32,200 nucleotides of DNA from JAVBSX01 sp031549565 (GTDB lineage Bacteria > Planctomycetota > Planctomycetia > Pirellulales > Thermoguttaceae), in contig JAVBPO010000137.1 in the NCBI GenBank assembly GCA_031549565.1, positions 1 through 32,200 of the forward strand, given 5' to 3'. Every line of letters starts with the position of its first letter. The first letter of the stretch is position 1. Of the stretch, positions 1 to 8,608 are shown one piece after another. The translations under genes and the position numbers were made by a program. The notes under the pieces were generated by a model. The model saw only the letters and a program-made list of their open reading frames with translations. It searched no databases and had not been told where the DNA came from.

Positions 1-159
1 AACCGGCGTCAGCGAGTCAGTTTGGGGGCGTCAAAAGGAGAAAACAGGTCGAAAATCATGAAAATTCCCTCGAAACTCGATTATCGTGCGATTGAACCCG
101 CTCGTTGATCCGAAAAACGGCATTTCCAGAGGTGCCCTTAAAAAACTTATCGACAAATT
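1..159. other. Left edge, no gene assigned
   Basis: All three forward frames are open from the window edge for a short way and stop at 59-61, 93-95 and 106-108, so the end of an upstream gene could lie here. None of the three peptides is recognisable and I cannot choose between them. The next convincing start is the ATG at 160. Confidence 0.3.
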
Positions 160-735
160 ATGGAAAATATCACGCAACGATGTTTCGACGAATGTGGCGA
201 GGAGATTCTCGACGGCGACCTGTTGCTGTTCCGTCGGCGTGGTCTCATCGCTTTGGCGGGCCGGGGGCGTCATTCACACGCGGCCAAGGCGGCATGGTGG
301 AACGGGCGGCTGTTCGTTTTGGAAGTCCGGGAATTTCACGGCGGTCGGGCCGTGTTGCTAGAATCACTCGTGAAAAAATATCCGGGGCGAATCGACGTCT
401 TCCGTGCCAATCCGGACAACCGCTGGCCGGCGTATCGCAGGGACAAAACCATTGAAATCATGCAGCGGTTCGCCGGTTGTGAATACGGTTACTGGAACGC
501 GTTCGTCGCGGCATTGACGCACCTTCCCTACATCCGTCTGCTCGTGAAACCGAATCTGAATGACGCCACTGACTCCGCACGGATGTCCCGTCCTCCATTT
601 TGTTCCCAGGCTTGTGCCATAGCCGATCGAATCGGCGGCGGTGTCGACCCGGTCCCGCACCTCGCCGACCGATTCACCGAACCCGCCGACCTGGCTCGAA
701 GCGTTTTTTATCAATACCTGTTTACATTAAAATAA
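160..735 (+). CDS. YiiX-like permuted papain-fold (NlpC/P60 superfamily) hydrolase
   Basis: This 191-residue protein has the layout of circularly permuted NlpC/P60 enzymes, in which the catalytic histidine comes before the cysteine. A GDLLLFRRRG segment (residues 19-28) leads to a conserved Ser-His (SHAAKAAWW). The probable nucleophile lies far downstream in PPFCSQACA (about residues 145-153). The family cleaves peptide or amide bonds in cell-wall peptides, lipids or proteins. There is no signal peptide, so export would need a holin or lysis. It is the first gene of the phage-derived head module, where a lysis or cell-wall role is plausible but inferred. The ATG at 160 is the first start after in-frame stops at 106 and 139; no clear ribosome site precedes it. 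The fold is fairly certain, the substrate is not. Confidence 0.75.
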   Translation: MENITQRCFDECGEEILDGDLLLFRRRGLIALAGRGRHSHAAKAAWWNGRLFVLEVREFHGGRAVLLESLVKKYPGRIDVFRANPDNRWPAYRRDKTIEIMQRFAGCEYGYWNAFVAALTHLPYIRLLVKPNLNDATDSARMSRPPFCSQACAIADRIGGGVDPVPHLADRFTEPADLARSVFYQYLFTLK

Positions 736-747
736 AAAGAACATTTA

Positions 748-768
748 TCTGACTCCTGACTCCTGACA
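748..768 (+). repeat. Heptameric tandem repeat, 3 units
   Basis: Three consecutive 7-base units of the form YCTGACT/A occupy 748-768. They end three bases before the ATG of the ParB-domain gene, so they replace its ribosome-binding region. They belong to the same heptamer family as the arrays at 8609, 10020, 15602, 28920 and 32003. Confidence 0.75.
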
Positions 769-771
769 ACT

Positions 772-1317
772 ATGCTCATCAAAGACCGTATCATCGACTT
801 TCGGCGTGTTCCGGCGAAACAATTGACGCCGCACCCGAAAAATTGGCGATCTCATCCGGAGGATCAACGAAAGGTTCTCGGCGGCGTTCTCGCGGAAATC
901 GGCTATGCGGATGCACTTTTGGCTCGGGAAATGCCGGACGGATCGTTGCAATTGATTGACGGACATCTTCGTGCGGAAGCGACGCCGGATCAGGATGTTC
1001 CGGTTTTGCTGCTCGACCTTAACGATTCGGAAACGGAAAAGCTTCTCACATTGTTCGATCCGATTTCTGCGATGGCGTCGTCGAACAAAGAGCTGCTCGA
1101 AGAATTGGTGGCGTCGATCGAAACGTCGAATGAATCGTTGCAAAAATTTCTCGAAGAATTATCGCTGCAGAATGAACCGCTAATGCCTTCCGAAAAGGAC
1201 ATCACAGTCCCGACGTTGTTTCAAATTCTCATCGATTGCGAAAACGAAACACAACAAAGGGAGTTGTATGAAGAATTGTCGGACCGTGGTGTCGCGATCA
1301 AGATTCTGAATATGTGA
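772..1317 (+). CDS. ParB N-terminal domain protein of the head module
   Basis: This 181-residue protein opens with a ParB/Spo0J N-terminal domain (about residues 8-85). It has the usual beginning RVPAKQLTPHPKNWRSHP and the nucleotide-binding-type motif LIDGHLRAEA near residue 63. ParB domains of this type bind or hydrolyse nucleotides and often bind DNA. No helix-turn-helix DNA-binding domain is obvious afterwards; the remainder is acidic and helical. It sits 33 bases upstream of the ABC-GNAT gene and two genes before the small terminase, so a role in choosing or preparing DNA for packaging is a reasonable inference. The protein is too short and too far from a parA gene to be the chromosomal ParB. 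The ATG at 772 is preceded by heptamer repeats instead of a ribosome site. Confidence 0.8.
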   Translation: MLIKDRIIDFRRVPAKQLTPHPKNWRSHPEDQRKVLGGVLAEIGYADALLAREMPDGSLQLIDGHLRAEATPDQDVPVLLLDLNDSETEKLLTLFDPISAMASSNKELLEELVASIETSNESLQKFLEELSLQNEPLMPSEKDITVPTLFQILIDCENETQQRELYEELSDRGVAIKILNM

Positions 1318-1350
1318 AAATGAATACGTTTGATGGAAGGAATAATACAA

Positions 1351-2487
1351 GTGTCGAATTTGGAATTTTCAGTCGAATGTCCCGTTTTTTCGTCGTTTCG
1401 TGTCGCGCAAATCGCAGGCATGTTCGATGTGCCCGTCGCCGCGAAATCGATACAGACATTCAAAGTCGATATGCCGCCCTTGGATGAGGATTGGCGAATC
1501 GGTTTGATCGTGGGACCTTCCGGGAGCGGAAAAAGCACGGTCGCGAGAAAACTGTTTGGAAATCAATTGTATGAGCCGGGAAACTGGTCCGATGACGCCG
1601 CGGTCGTGGACGGATTCGGAGATTCGCCGATCAAGGAAATCACAAGTCGGCTCACGGCGGTCGGTTTCAGTTCGCCGCCCGGCTGGATCAAACCGTATTC
1701 GGTTCTCAGCAACGGCGAAAAATTTCGTTGCGACCTTGCAAGGGCTTTGTCGGGAAGCGAGGAGATCACCGTGTTCGACGAATTCACGAGCGTCGTGGAT
1801 CGAAATGTCGCCAAAGTGTCTTCCGCCGCGATCGCCAAAAGCGTCAAAGCGGGAAAAATCCCCGGTCGTTTCGTCGCGGTGACGTGTCACTATGATATCA
1901 TGGAATGGTTGGAACCCGACTGGGTTCTCGATATGGCCGACGGGACCGTATCAAGGAGGTCCCTTCGCCGACCGGCAATCGAATTGCACGTCTATCGTTG
2001 CGGTCGCGACGCGTGGCCGTTGTTTGCGAGGCATCATTATTTAAGTGGAAGTTTATCCACGGCCGTACGGTGTTATCTTGCGGTCTGGGATAAGGAGCCG
2101 GTCGCGTTTTGTGCCGTGATTTCCTTGATGGGACACGTTGGAAGGCGACGAATCAGCCGTATCGTGACTCTCCCGGATTACCAGGGGATCGGAATCGGAG
2201 CCGCATTTCTCGAGGCCGTCGCGGAAATACATCGAGAAGAGAATTTGCGATTAAGTATCACGGCGTCACATCCTTCGATCATCCGGCATTGCGCAAATTC
2301 GAGACGATGGAAAACGACGAATTTGATGAAAACCGGCGCAAAACGAAAACAATCGGAAAACGGATGCAAAAATTCAAGCGGTCGTTGTGTGGTGTCGTTC
2401 GAATATCTCGGAGACGGAAAGGACGGGGCGTGTTATGGCGAAAAAGGGCGTCAAGAAGGCGGTGAAGAGGAAAGTCGGGCTCGATGA
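1351..2487 (+). CDS. ABC-type ATPase fused to GNAT acetyltransferase
   Basis: The N-terminal half is a soluble ABC ATPase with Walker A GPSGSGKST (residues 55-63), signature LSNGEKFRCDLA (119-130), Walker B ITVFDEF with the catalytic acid pair at 143-144, and a switch histidine at 180. The second half (about 212-352) is a GNAT acetyltransferase with the acetyl-CoA loop PDYQGIGIGAAF (275-286) and a family-like ending VVSFEYLG. No membrane segment is present, so this is not a transporter. It lies between the ParB-domain gene and the small terminase and overlaps the latter by 53 bases. I prefer the GTG at 1351 because GGAAGG lies 10 bases upstream; an ATG at 1333 would add six residues. The domain calls are firm. 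The function is unknown, and DNA handling or protein acetylation during packaging is a guess. Confidence 0.85.
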   Translation: MSNLEFSVECPVFSSFRVAQIAGMFDVPVAAKSIQTFKVDMPPLDEDWRIGLIVGPSGSGKSTVARKLFGNQLYEPGNWSDDAAVVDGFGDSPIKEITSRLTAVGFSSPPGWIKPYSVLSNGEKFRCDLARALSGSEEITVFDEFTSVVDRNVAKVSSAAIAKSVKAGKIPGRFVAVTCHYDIMEWLEPDWVLDMADGTVSRRSLRRPAIELHVYRCGRDAWPLFARHHYLSGSLSTAVRCYLAVWDKEPVAFCAVISLMGHVGRRRISRIVTLPDYQGIGIGAAFLEAVAEIHREENLRLSITASHPSIIRHCANSRRWKTTNLMKTGAKRKQSENGCKNSSGRCVVSFEYLGDGKDGACYGEKGRQEGGEEESRAR

Positions 2488-2935
2488 AGTGAAAAAACGA
2501 AAAATCATCGGCATTTTGATGGTCGGAGCGTCACGGGAAAACGCCGCGAAGTATATCGGCTGCTCACCGACGACCATCCGGAACGAAATACGACGTGATC
2601 CCGCGTTCGCTACGGAAGTTCAGCAGGCGGAAGAAGAATCGGAAGTGTTTTTTTTGCAAAAAATCCGAGCGGCTGCAAATAAAGAACAATATTGGCGTGC
2701 GGCCGCGTGGGCCTTGGAAAGACGGTGTCCGAACCGCTACGCTCCCCGTGGCGCGAAAACTTTGTCGGAAGAGCAGGTGATGAAATTGGTTTCGGATCTT
2801 GTCGAAATCGTGATACCGGAAATTCACGATACCGTTGAGAGAAGGAATATCATCCGCAAAGTCAATCGTCTCGTCCATAATATGAATCTCTCGGAAGAGA
2901 CCTTCGTTGAAGCGCAAGAGGAGTCAGAGGAATGA
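2435..2935 (+). CDS. terS: Terminase small subunit
   Basis: The 166-residue product starts with a very basic stretch (MAKKGVKKAVKRK) followed by a helix-turn-helix-like segment, ILMVGASRENAAKYIGCSPTTIRNEIRRD (split at ILMVGASRENAA / KYIGCSPTTIRNEIRRD, about residues 26-54). This is typical of small terminase subunits that recognise phage DNA. The rest is helical and probably mediates oligomer formation and contact with the large subunit. Its TGA overlaps the ATG of the large terminase (ATGA at 2932-2935), the standard terS-terL coupling. The ATG at 2435 is preferred over a GTG at 2387 because the basic N-terminus starts there and a purine-rich GGA-GG stretch precedes it. Assignment rests on the helix-turn-helix plus position. 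Confidence 0.85.
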   Translation: MAKKGVKKAVKRKVGLDEVKKRKIIGILMVGASRENAAKYIGCSPTTIRNEIRRDPAFATEVQQAEEESEVFFLQKIRAAANKEQYWRAAAWALERRCPNRYAPRGAKTLSEEQVMKLVSDLVEIVIPEIHDTVERRNIIRKVNRLVHNMNLSEETFVEAQEESEE

Positions 2936-4542
2936 CGCCGGATAATACAAATGTCGATTTCGACCGTGATATTGGATATTTGCGACATTTTCTCCTCAAG
3001 TGCATCGACGAACATCGTCGGATCCGACGTGGATCCATGTGTGTATCAAAGAGAGACTTGTTGTCGTGGACAAAGTATTTTCTCGCGGATCATTGCAAGA
3101 AAGCCCCGTCGAAGATGCACTGCTGGCTCGGAAAACGATTGGACCGTTTAAGTGATGAACGTGGTGCCAAATTGAACATCCTCGCGCCCCGGGGAGCCGC
3201 GAAATCGACGATCGGGACTTTCGCCTACCCGCTCCGTGCAGCTTTGGAAGAGCTAGAGCCTTACATTTGGATCATTTCCGACACCATGTCGCAAGCACAC
3301 GCCCATTTAGAGAATATCAAAGCGGAATTGCTTGACAACCGCAAGCTCCGGGAGCAGTATCAGGGAGGGACGGGCAAAGGACCGACATGGCGCAACGGAT
3401 CGATCGTGTTACGAAACGGCGTCATGATCGAAGCGTTCGGAACGGGACAAAAACTTCGCGGACGCCGAAGAAAACAACATCGTCCAAGCCTGATCGTTTG
3501 CGACGACCTGCAGAACGACCGCCATATCGTTTCGTCATCGGCGCGAGAAAAGACGCGCTCATGGTTCCATGGAACTTTATTGAAAGCCGGCAATTCGGAG
3601 ACGAACGTCGTGAATTTCGCAACGGCGTTACACAACGAAGCGATCGCGGTCGAACTGTTCGCCAAGCCCGGCTGGAACAGCGTAAGATTCCAGGCGATTC
3701 AAAATTGGCCCAAAAATATGTCGCTTTGGGAAGAGTGGGAAGCGATCTATGCAAACATCGACGATCCGAATTCGCTTATGAAAGCGGAATCGTTTTACAG
3801 GGCTCATCGTGATGCGATGAATGAAGAATGTGAGGTCCTCTGGCCCGAACATGAAGACATTTATTCATTGATGAAGATGCGTGTCGAAAGCGGCCGCGCG
3901 GCGTTCGAGAGAGAGAAGCAGAATTCGCCGGTCAATCCGGAGTATTGCGAATGGCCGGAATCGTACTTCGATGAAGCGATCTGGTTCGACGAAATGCCGT
4001 CGCGCAACGGAATCGTGTATCGCGTGATGTCACTCGACCCGAGCAAAGGGAAAGACTCGTCTCGTGGAGATTACTCGGCGTATATCATCATATCTCTTTG
4101 TGAGAACGGATGTTATTACGTTGACGCCGACCTGGCTAGAAGGAATGTATCGGAGATCGTTTCCCATGGCGTCGAGCTGTTCGAGCAGCACCGACCGGAT
4201 GAATTCGTGATCGAGACGAATCAGTTTCAGGACTTGCTTTACAAGGATTTCATCGACGAATTCATAGTACGCAAAATTCACGAGTATCGCATGACACCGT
4301 TGGACAACCGGATCAATAAAATCGTGCGGATACGTCGTTTGGGACCGCTGTTGTCGAGCCGGCGATTACGGTTTCGGAATCATTCTCCTTCGGTGAAGCT
4401 CCTTGTCGAGCAATTGAAAATGTTTCCTGTGGGGGACCACGACGACGGTCCCGACGCCTTGGAGATGGCGTTACGGATCATTGGAGAGCGAACACAACCG
4501 CCGGGTCATACAGGCGATTACATGAGCAGGATGGTGTTTTAG
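2932..4542 (+). CDS. terL: Terminase large subunit (ATPase and nuclease)
   Basis: This 536-residue protein is a complete packaging motor. The ATPase domain has a Walker A-type loop APRGAAKST (residues 85-93), a helicase-like segment around YIWIISDT (111-118) and Walker B SLIVCDD (186-192). The RNase H-like nuclease domain has its acidic residues at Asp369 (SLDPSKGKD), Glu428 (FVIETNQFQ) and the Asp cluster 502-508 (DHDDGPDALE). The enzyme cuts concatemeric DNA and pumps it into the procapsid through the portal. All motifs are intact, so the gene looks functional. Start and stop of the preceding gene overlap by four bases. This is the firmest phage call in the window. Confidence 0.95.
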   Translation: MTPDNTNVDFDRDIGYLRHFLLKCIDEHRRIRRGSMCVSKRDLLSWTKYFLADHCKKAPSKMHCWLGKRLDRLSDERGAKLNILAPRGAAKSTIGTFAYPLRAALEELEPYIWIISDTMSQAHAHLENIKAELLDNRKLREQYQGGTGKGPTWRNGSIVLRNGVMIEAFGTGQKLRGRRRKQHRPSLIVCDDLQNDRHIVSSSAREKTRSWFHGTLLKAGNSETNVVNFATALHNEAIAVELFAKPGWNSVRFQAIQNWPKNMSLWEEWEAIYANIDDPNSLMKAESFYRAHRDAMNEECEVLWPEHEDIYSLMKMRVESGRAAFEREKQNSPVNPEYCEWPESYFDEAIWFDEMPSRNGIVYRVMSLDPSKGKDSSRGDYSAYIIISLCENGCYYVDADLARRNVSEIVSHGVELFEQHRPDEFVIETNQFQDLLYKDFIDEFIVRKIHEYRMTPLDNRINKIVRIRRLGPLLSSRRLRFRNHSPSVKLLVEQLKMFPVGDHDDGPDALEMALRIIGERTQPPGHTGDYMSRMVF

Positions 4543-4569
4543 TCCACTTATTATCTTACGGAGCGACAA

Positions 4570-5952
4570 ATGATTTCAGATGATTTGAGTCAACAAATAC
4601 TTGAAAAAGCGGACCGTCTCGAACGGTCGTTGATGGAATCCTTTCTTGATGGGGACGCGTGCCTCGTCGATCCTTCAGAGCCGTATCACGACGGTGACGG
4701 AGGATTCTGGCGACCTGTCGTGACGCCGTGCGGTTCAGGTTCGGACATTGTCGCTTTCGACGAATCATCCCTTGCATCCATCAGGCAACAGAGTCGCAAC
4801 CTTGCTTCCTGCAATGAATTCGCGATCAATGCGATTGAAAACAGGGTCAATTACATCGTAGGATCCGGTCACAAATATCATGTGATACCGACCCATGAAG
4901 AAGACATCGAATTCTCACATCTTGTCCGAGACTACCTCGACCGATTTCGTGAGGAAAATCAGTGGACACGTCGACACCAGGAGATCGTGCGACGTCGCGA
5001 TCGTGACGGAGAAGTGTTTCTCCGCTATTTCTCGGATTCCGATGGGATGACGCGGATTCGATTCGTCGAACCGGGCCAGGTGTCATGTCCGCGGAATCAC
5101 CACGACCGGCCGGAGCATTCCTTCGGCATCCACACGCCGCCCCAAGACGTCGAAACGGTACTCGGGTATTGGATCGACGGAGAATACGTCCCGGCTACCG
5201 AGATTCAGCATCGCAAATCGAACGTCGATGTGAATGTCAAGCGTGGCATACCGCTTCTGTACCCGGTCCGCAAGAATTTCCGGAGAGTCGAAAAGCTGTT
5301 GCGCAACATGAGTATCGTCGCGGAAATTCAATCGGCGATCGCCTTGGTCCGAAAGCACTCGGGTGGGACGACGGATTCGATTCGACGTTATGCGGATTCT
5401 CATGGTCACGCAGCGAGTCAGGACCCGAGGACGGGCCAGACGATTAACGTCCAACGATTCACGCCGGGAACGATCATCGACACCTATGGCGGCACGGATT
5501 ACGAGTTCCCGGTCGCGGCGATCGATGCGAGCCGGTACATCCTGATTTTGCAGGCGGAATTGCGGGCGATCGCTTCGAGGCTCGTGATTCCGGAATTCAT
5601 GCTCACCAGTGACGCCTCGAATGCGAATTACTCTTCCACGATGGTCGCGGAAGGACCGGCGGTGCGAATGTTCGAGCGTTTGCAGTACGACACCATCAAC
5701 GATGACTTGGCCGTGCTGCATCGCGTACTTGAACATGCGATTCTACAAGGAGTTATGCCGTATGACACCTTCAATCGTATCCGTTTGCATGCGATCCCGC
5801 CGATGCTCGCGGTTCGAGACCGTCTCAAGGAGGCGAAAGCGGACGAGATTCTCCTCAACTGCGGCGTTCTTTCGGCCCACACGATGTCGATGCGGTACGG
5901 CTTGGATCCCGGCAAGGAAACGAAATTGCAACGGCATTGCGATTGCCGGTAA
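4570..5952 (+). CDS. Phage portal protein (lambda-type family)
   Basis: The 460-residue product matches the lambda-type portal family: an N-terminal region with SRNLASCNEFAINAIENRV, a stem/wing core with DGEVFLRYF and FVEPGQVSCP, the characteristic VKRGIPLLYPVRKNFRR (about residues 225-241), and a C-terminal clip/crown region. Portals form the dodecameric ring through which DNA enters the head and on which tail connectors assemble. The gene follows terL by 27 bases with GGAG at 4560-4563 ahead of the ATG. Length is close to that of other portals and no break is visible. Confidence 0.9.
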   Translation: MISDDLSQQILEKADRLERSLMESFLDGDACLVDPSEPYHDGDGGFWRPVVTPCGSGSDIVAFDESSLASIRQQSRNLASCNEFAINAIENRVNYIVGSGHKYHVIPTHEEDIEFSHLVRDYLDRFREENQWTRRHQEIVRRRDRDGEVFLRYFSDSDGMTRIRFVEPGQVSCPRNHHDRPEHSFGIHTPPQDVETVLGYWIDGEYVPATEIQHRKSNVDVNVKRGIPLLYPVRKNFRRVEKLLRNMSIVAEIQSAIALVRKHSGGTTDSIRRYADSHGHAASQDPRTGQTINVQRFTPGTIIDTYGGTDYEFPVAAIDASRYILILQAELRAIASRLVIPEFMLTSDASNANYSSTMVAEGPAVRMFERLQYDTINDDLAVLHRVLEHAILQGVMPYDTFNRIRLHAIPPMLAVRDRLKEAKADEILLNCGVLSAHTMSMRYGLDPGKETKLQRHCDCR

Positions 5953-5994
5953 CGGCCGCATATCCTTTAACTCATCATTTTTTATGGAGGACTA

Positions 5995-6858
5995 ATGTCG
6001 GAAATCATTCAGGAATACACGAAACCCGGTACGGGGCGGTTGAAAATCGACAAGCCGAACGGGATTCTGTTCGGCGTCAAGATTCTCGGCGCGAAAAGTC
6101 GGAACAAACGACGGTATCCGCTTGAAACGCTTCAAAAGGCGATTTCACTGTACGAAAACGCCAAAGTCAACCTCGATCACCCGGAAGGCGATCCGAACAA
6201 GCCGAGAAGTTACACCGATCGACTTGGCGTCATCCGTGAAGTTCAACTGCGCGGCGACGAAGGACTATACGCGGATTTTCATTTCAATCCGAATCATCCG
6301 CTCGCGGAGCAACTGTTGTGGGACGCGGAACATGCGCCGACGAACGTCGGATTTTCCCATAATGTCGAAGCAGTGCTACGCCGGGATAAGGAGGAAACGA
6401 TTGTTGAGGAAATCCTCTCGGTCAGAAGCGTCGATCTCGTTGCCGATCCCGCGACGACCAAAGGGTTGTTCGAGTCGGTAGGCCCCGAAGTATGCCACCT
6501 CGAAAACCCGCCGCTTTCGTTGATAAAAGACGATGACGTTTGCGAATGCGAAACGCTTCGCAAAAGAACAAAAGCGATCGAAACACTGATCGAGCAAGTG
6601 TTTGCCGGAGTCAAGGATAAAGAATGCCGCTATGTGTCGTTTTTCAAATCTTCGTTTCTCGAAGCGGTTTATCGATGCAACGGGGAAGAGGAGGTGCGAC
6701 GTCTCGTTTCGGATCGTCTGGAATTGGTTCAGCAGATCAGAGAGCAGAGTAACGAGAAGCATCTGACGCCACTCAGCGTAGCCGGCAGTCCTTTTGAGAC
6801 GAAACCCGGTGAAAATCAGGACCGTCGTTCCTTCCTCGAAGCGATAACCGGGGATTGA
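5995..6858 (+). CDS. Prohead protease, possibly with C-terminal scaffold
   Basis: The 287-residue protein has a herpesvirus-assemblin/HK97-type prohead protease domain at residues 15-165. Probable catalytic residues are His62 in VNLDHPEG and Ser121 in NVGFSHN, followed by the conserved SVDLVADPATTKGLF segment. The remaining 120 residues are charged and helical, which could be an internal scaffold; no separate scaffold gene is seen between portal and capsid. Such proteases trim the capsid protein and scaffold during maturation. The ATG is preceded by GGAGG at a short spacing. Position between portal and decoration/capsid genes agrees with the assignment. The scaffold role is inference. Confidence 0.85.
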   Translation: MSEIIQEYTKPGTGRLKIDKPNGILFGVKILGAKSRNKRRYPLETLQKAISLYENAKVNLDHPEGDPNKPRSYTDRLGVIREVQLRGDEGLYADFHFNPNHPLAEQLLWDAEHAPTNVGFSHNVEAVLRRDKEETIVEEILSVRSVDLVADPATTKGLFESVGPEVCHLENPPLSLIKDDDVCECETLRKRTKAIETLIEQVFAGVKDKECRYVSFFKSSFLEAVYRCNGEEEVRRLVSDRLELVQQIREQSNEKHLTPLSVAGSPFETKPGENQDRRSFLEAITGD

Positions 6859-6923
6859 ACCTGGTTGATATCATACAATAAAACCTTTTTGCTATCTACA
6901 ACAATTCACACAGGAGAAACATC

Positions 6924-7385
6924 ATGGCAGACAAAATGCGTTGGCGTTACGGTGAGACCAATCCGGTGATCGCATTGGTTCCGACGACGGTCGCGGTCGA
7001 AATCGGCGATCTCGTTTATTATGAGAACGATGCGGCCAAACCCGCTTCCAACCAGACGAACCAGACAACGAAAGCGTTGAATCAATCGGTGTTTGCGGCC
7101 AAATTCCTCGGCGTTGCGATGCAGAAGAGTCCACTCGGGGAAGCGACGCCGATCCGGGTCGCAACGACGGGCGTGTTCGAGTATGACACCAACCCCAACA
7201 CTTTCGTGCTCGGAGCACTCGTCGGAATCGACGAGCTTGCCGGTCGAACGGGCGTCGAGTGTCAAAAGTTGGACACGGCGGTTCTGGCCGGAGCGATCGG
7301 CCGGGTCGTGCGTCGCGAGCCTACGGCAAGCAACACGATTCTCGTCAACATCAAATCGAAAATCATCGAAGGCGGCGTTCTCTAA
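6924..7385 (+). CDS. Capsid decoration/stabilising-type protein
   Basis: This 153-residue beta-rich protein has the features of head-decoration or DUF2190-like proteins: FAAKFLGVAMQ, the barrel strand IRVATTGVFEY, ALVGIDE and a late AGAIGRVVRREP turn. Such proteins sit on the outside of the shell or stabilise it after expansion. It lies directly before the major capsid gene, the usual place, and has a strong ribosome site (AGGAG) before the ATG. The 65-base gap upstream is AT-rich and could hold a promoter for the two structural genes, but no good -10/-35 pair was found. Confidence 0.75.
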   Translation: MADKMRWRYGETNPVIALVPTTVAVEIGDLVYYENDAAKPASNQTNQTTKALNQSVFAAKFLGVAMQKSPLGEATPIRVATTGVFEYDTNPNTFVLGALVGIDELAGRTGVECQKLDTAVLAGAIGRVVRREPTASNTILVNIKSKIIEGGVL

Positions 7386-7436
7386 TCGATCACAACCGCT
7401 TCACTTTTACCACACCATCACAACAGGAGAATAAAC

Positions 7437-8603
7437 GTGAGTACAATCAAATACAAGGAATTGCGTAAACGCTTCGAGACGGACGGCCCGGAAAATACGG
7501 TCCGCCACCTCGGTGAGGCGTTGCGAAAAAAGGATCTCCGCGGCGAAGATTTCAGCATCAGAGAGCTTGCCGAAGCGTTGATACCGGGCGGGCATCACTG
7601 GATTCGCGAGCTTGATCCCCGGTCCGGTTCCGGGAGCGTGCTTTTGGAAGGGGACGGAATCGACACGTCCGCGTTTCTCGGCGTCACGAGCCAGATCATC
7701 TACAACAAGATTCTGGAGTCGTATAACTTGGAAGCGTTCGCGATGTCCAAGCTCGTCGAGACGATTCCGACGCGGTTCGACGGCGAGAAAATTCCGGGAA
7801 CAACCGGCATCGCCGATTTCGGGCGCGAAATCAATCCCGGGATGCCATATCCGAACGTCGGTTTTTCCGAAGATTACGTCGAGACGCCGAACACGAGTAA
7901 ACGTGGCCTGATCGTGCCCGTGACGAAAGAGGCGGTTTTCTTCGACCGGACGCACTTGATTCTCAGTCGTGCGGCGGAAGTCGGTGAAGTACTCGCGTTG
8001 AACAAGGAGAAACGTATTCTCGACGCCGTTCTCGGTGTCACGAACACGTTCAAGTGGAAGGGCAAGGGGTATAACACCTACTGTTCCGCGACGGCCGACC
8101 CCTACGTGAACATGATGTCCTCCAACCCGCTGGCCGATTGGACAAGCCTTGAAAACGCGGAAAATCTCTTCGCGAGCATGCTTGATCCGAACACGAAAGA
8201 ACCGATCCTGGTCGAACCGGACACCGTCTTGGTGATGCCGCAAAAGCGTGGTATCGCTCATCGATTGTTCAACGCGTCCGAAGTCTCGTACACCGCCTCG
8301 GAAAGTACGACGATGTCGGCCATCGCGAATCCGTATGCCCGGTACAACGTCGTTTCGAGCCGATTGGCTTACAAGCGGCTTCTCGACAGCGGCGTCACGG
8401 CGGCCAACGCGGCGGGATACTGGTTTCTCGGCAATTTTCGCAAGGCGTTCGCTTACATGGAAAACTGGCCGATCACGGTGACGCAGTCGCCGTTGGGGAG
8501 CGAAGCGGACTTCACGCAAGATATCGTGGTCCGATTCAAAGCAAGCGAACGCGGTACGCCGGCAGTCCTCAACCCGCGCTACGTCGTCAAGTGTACGGCA
8601 TAA
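7437..8603 (+). CDS. Major capsid protein (HK97-fold type)
   Basis: The 388-residue product is the major capsid protein by length, position after protease and decoration genes, and segments typical of HK97-fold shells: a charged helical N-arm (residues 1-50), a central SKRGLIVPVTKEAVFFDRT strand region (about 155-173), and a C-terminal axial part with NWPITVTQ and DIVVRFKASERG strands. The GTG start has AGGAG eight bases upstream. Codons run without interruption, so there is no sign of decay. The N-arm of about 50 residues could be the portion removed by the prohead protease; this is not shown by the sequence. Confidence 0.88.
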   Translation: MSTIKYKELRKRFETDGPENTVRHLGEALRKKDLRGEDFSIRELAEALIPGGHHWIRELDPRSGSGSVLLEGDGIDTSAFLGVTSQIIYNKILESYNLEAFAMSKLVETIPTRFDGEKIPGTTGIADFGREINPGMPYPNVGFSEDYVETPNTSKRGLIVPVTKEAVFFDRTHLILSRAAEVGEVLALNKEKRILDAVLGVTNTFKWKGKGYNTYCSATADPYVNMMSSNPLADWTSLENAENLFASMLDPNTKEPILVEPDTVLVMPQKRGIAHRLFNASEVSYTASESTTMSAIANPYARYNVVSSRLAYKRLLDSGVTAANAAGYWFLGNFRKAFAYMENWPITVTQSPLGSEADFTQDIVVRFKASERGTPAVLNPRYVVKCTA

Positions 8604-8608
8604 GTAAG

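Noticed and set aside
6864..6895. Promoter before the decoration and capsid genes
   Set aside because: TTGATA is a fair -35 box, but no acceptable -10 box was found at normal spacing.
7407..8519. Minus-strand open frame of 370 codons
   Set aside because: Antisense to the major capsid gene; Arg/His-rich with no recognisable domain.
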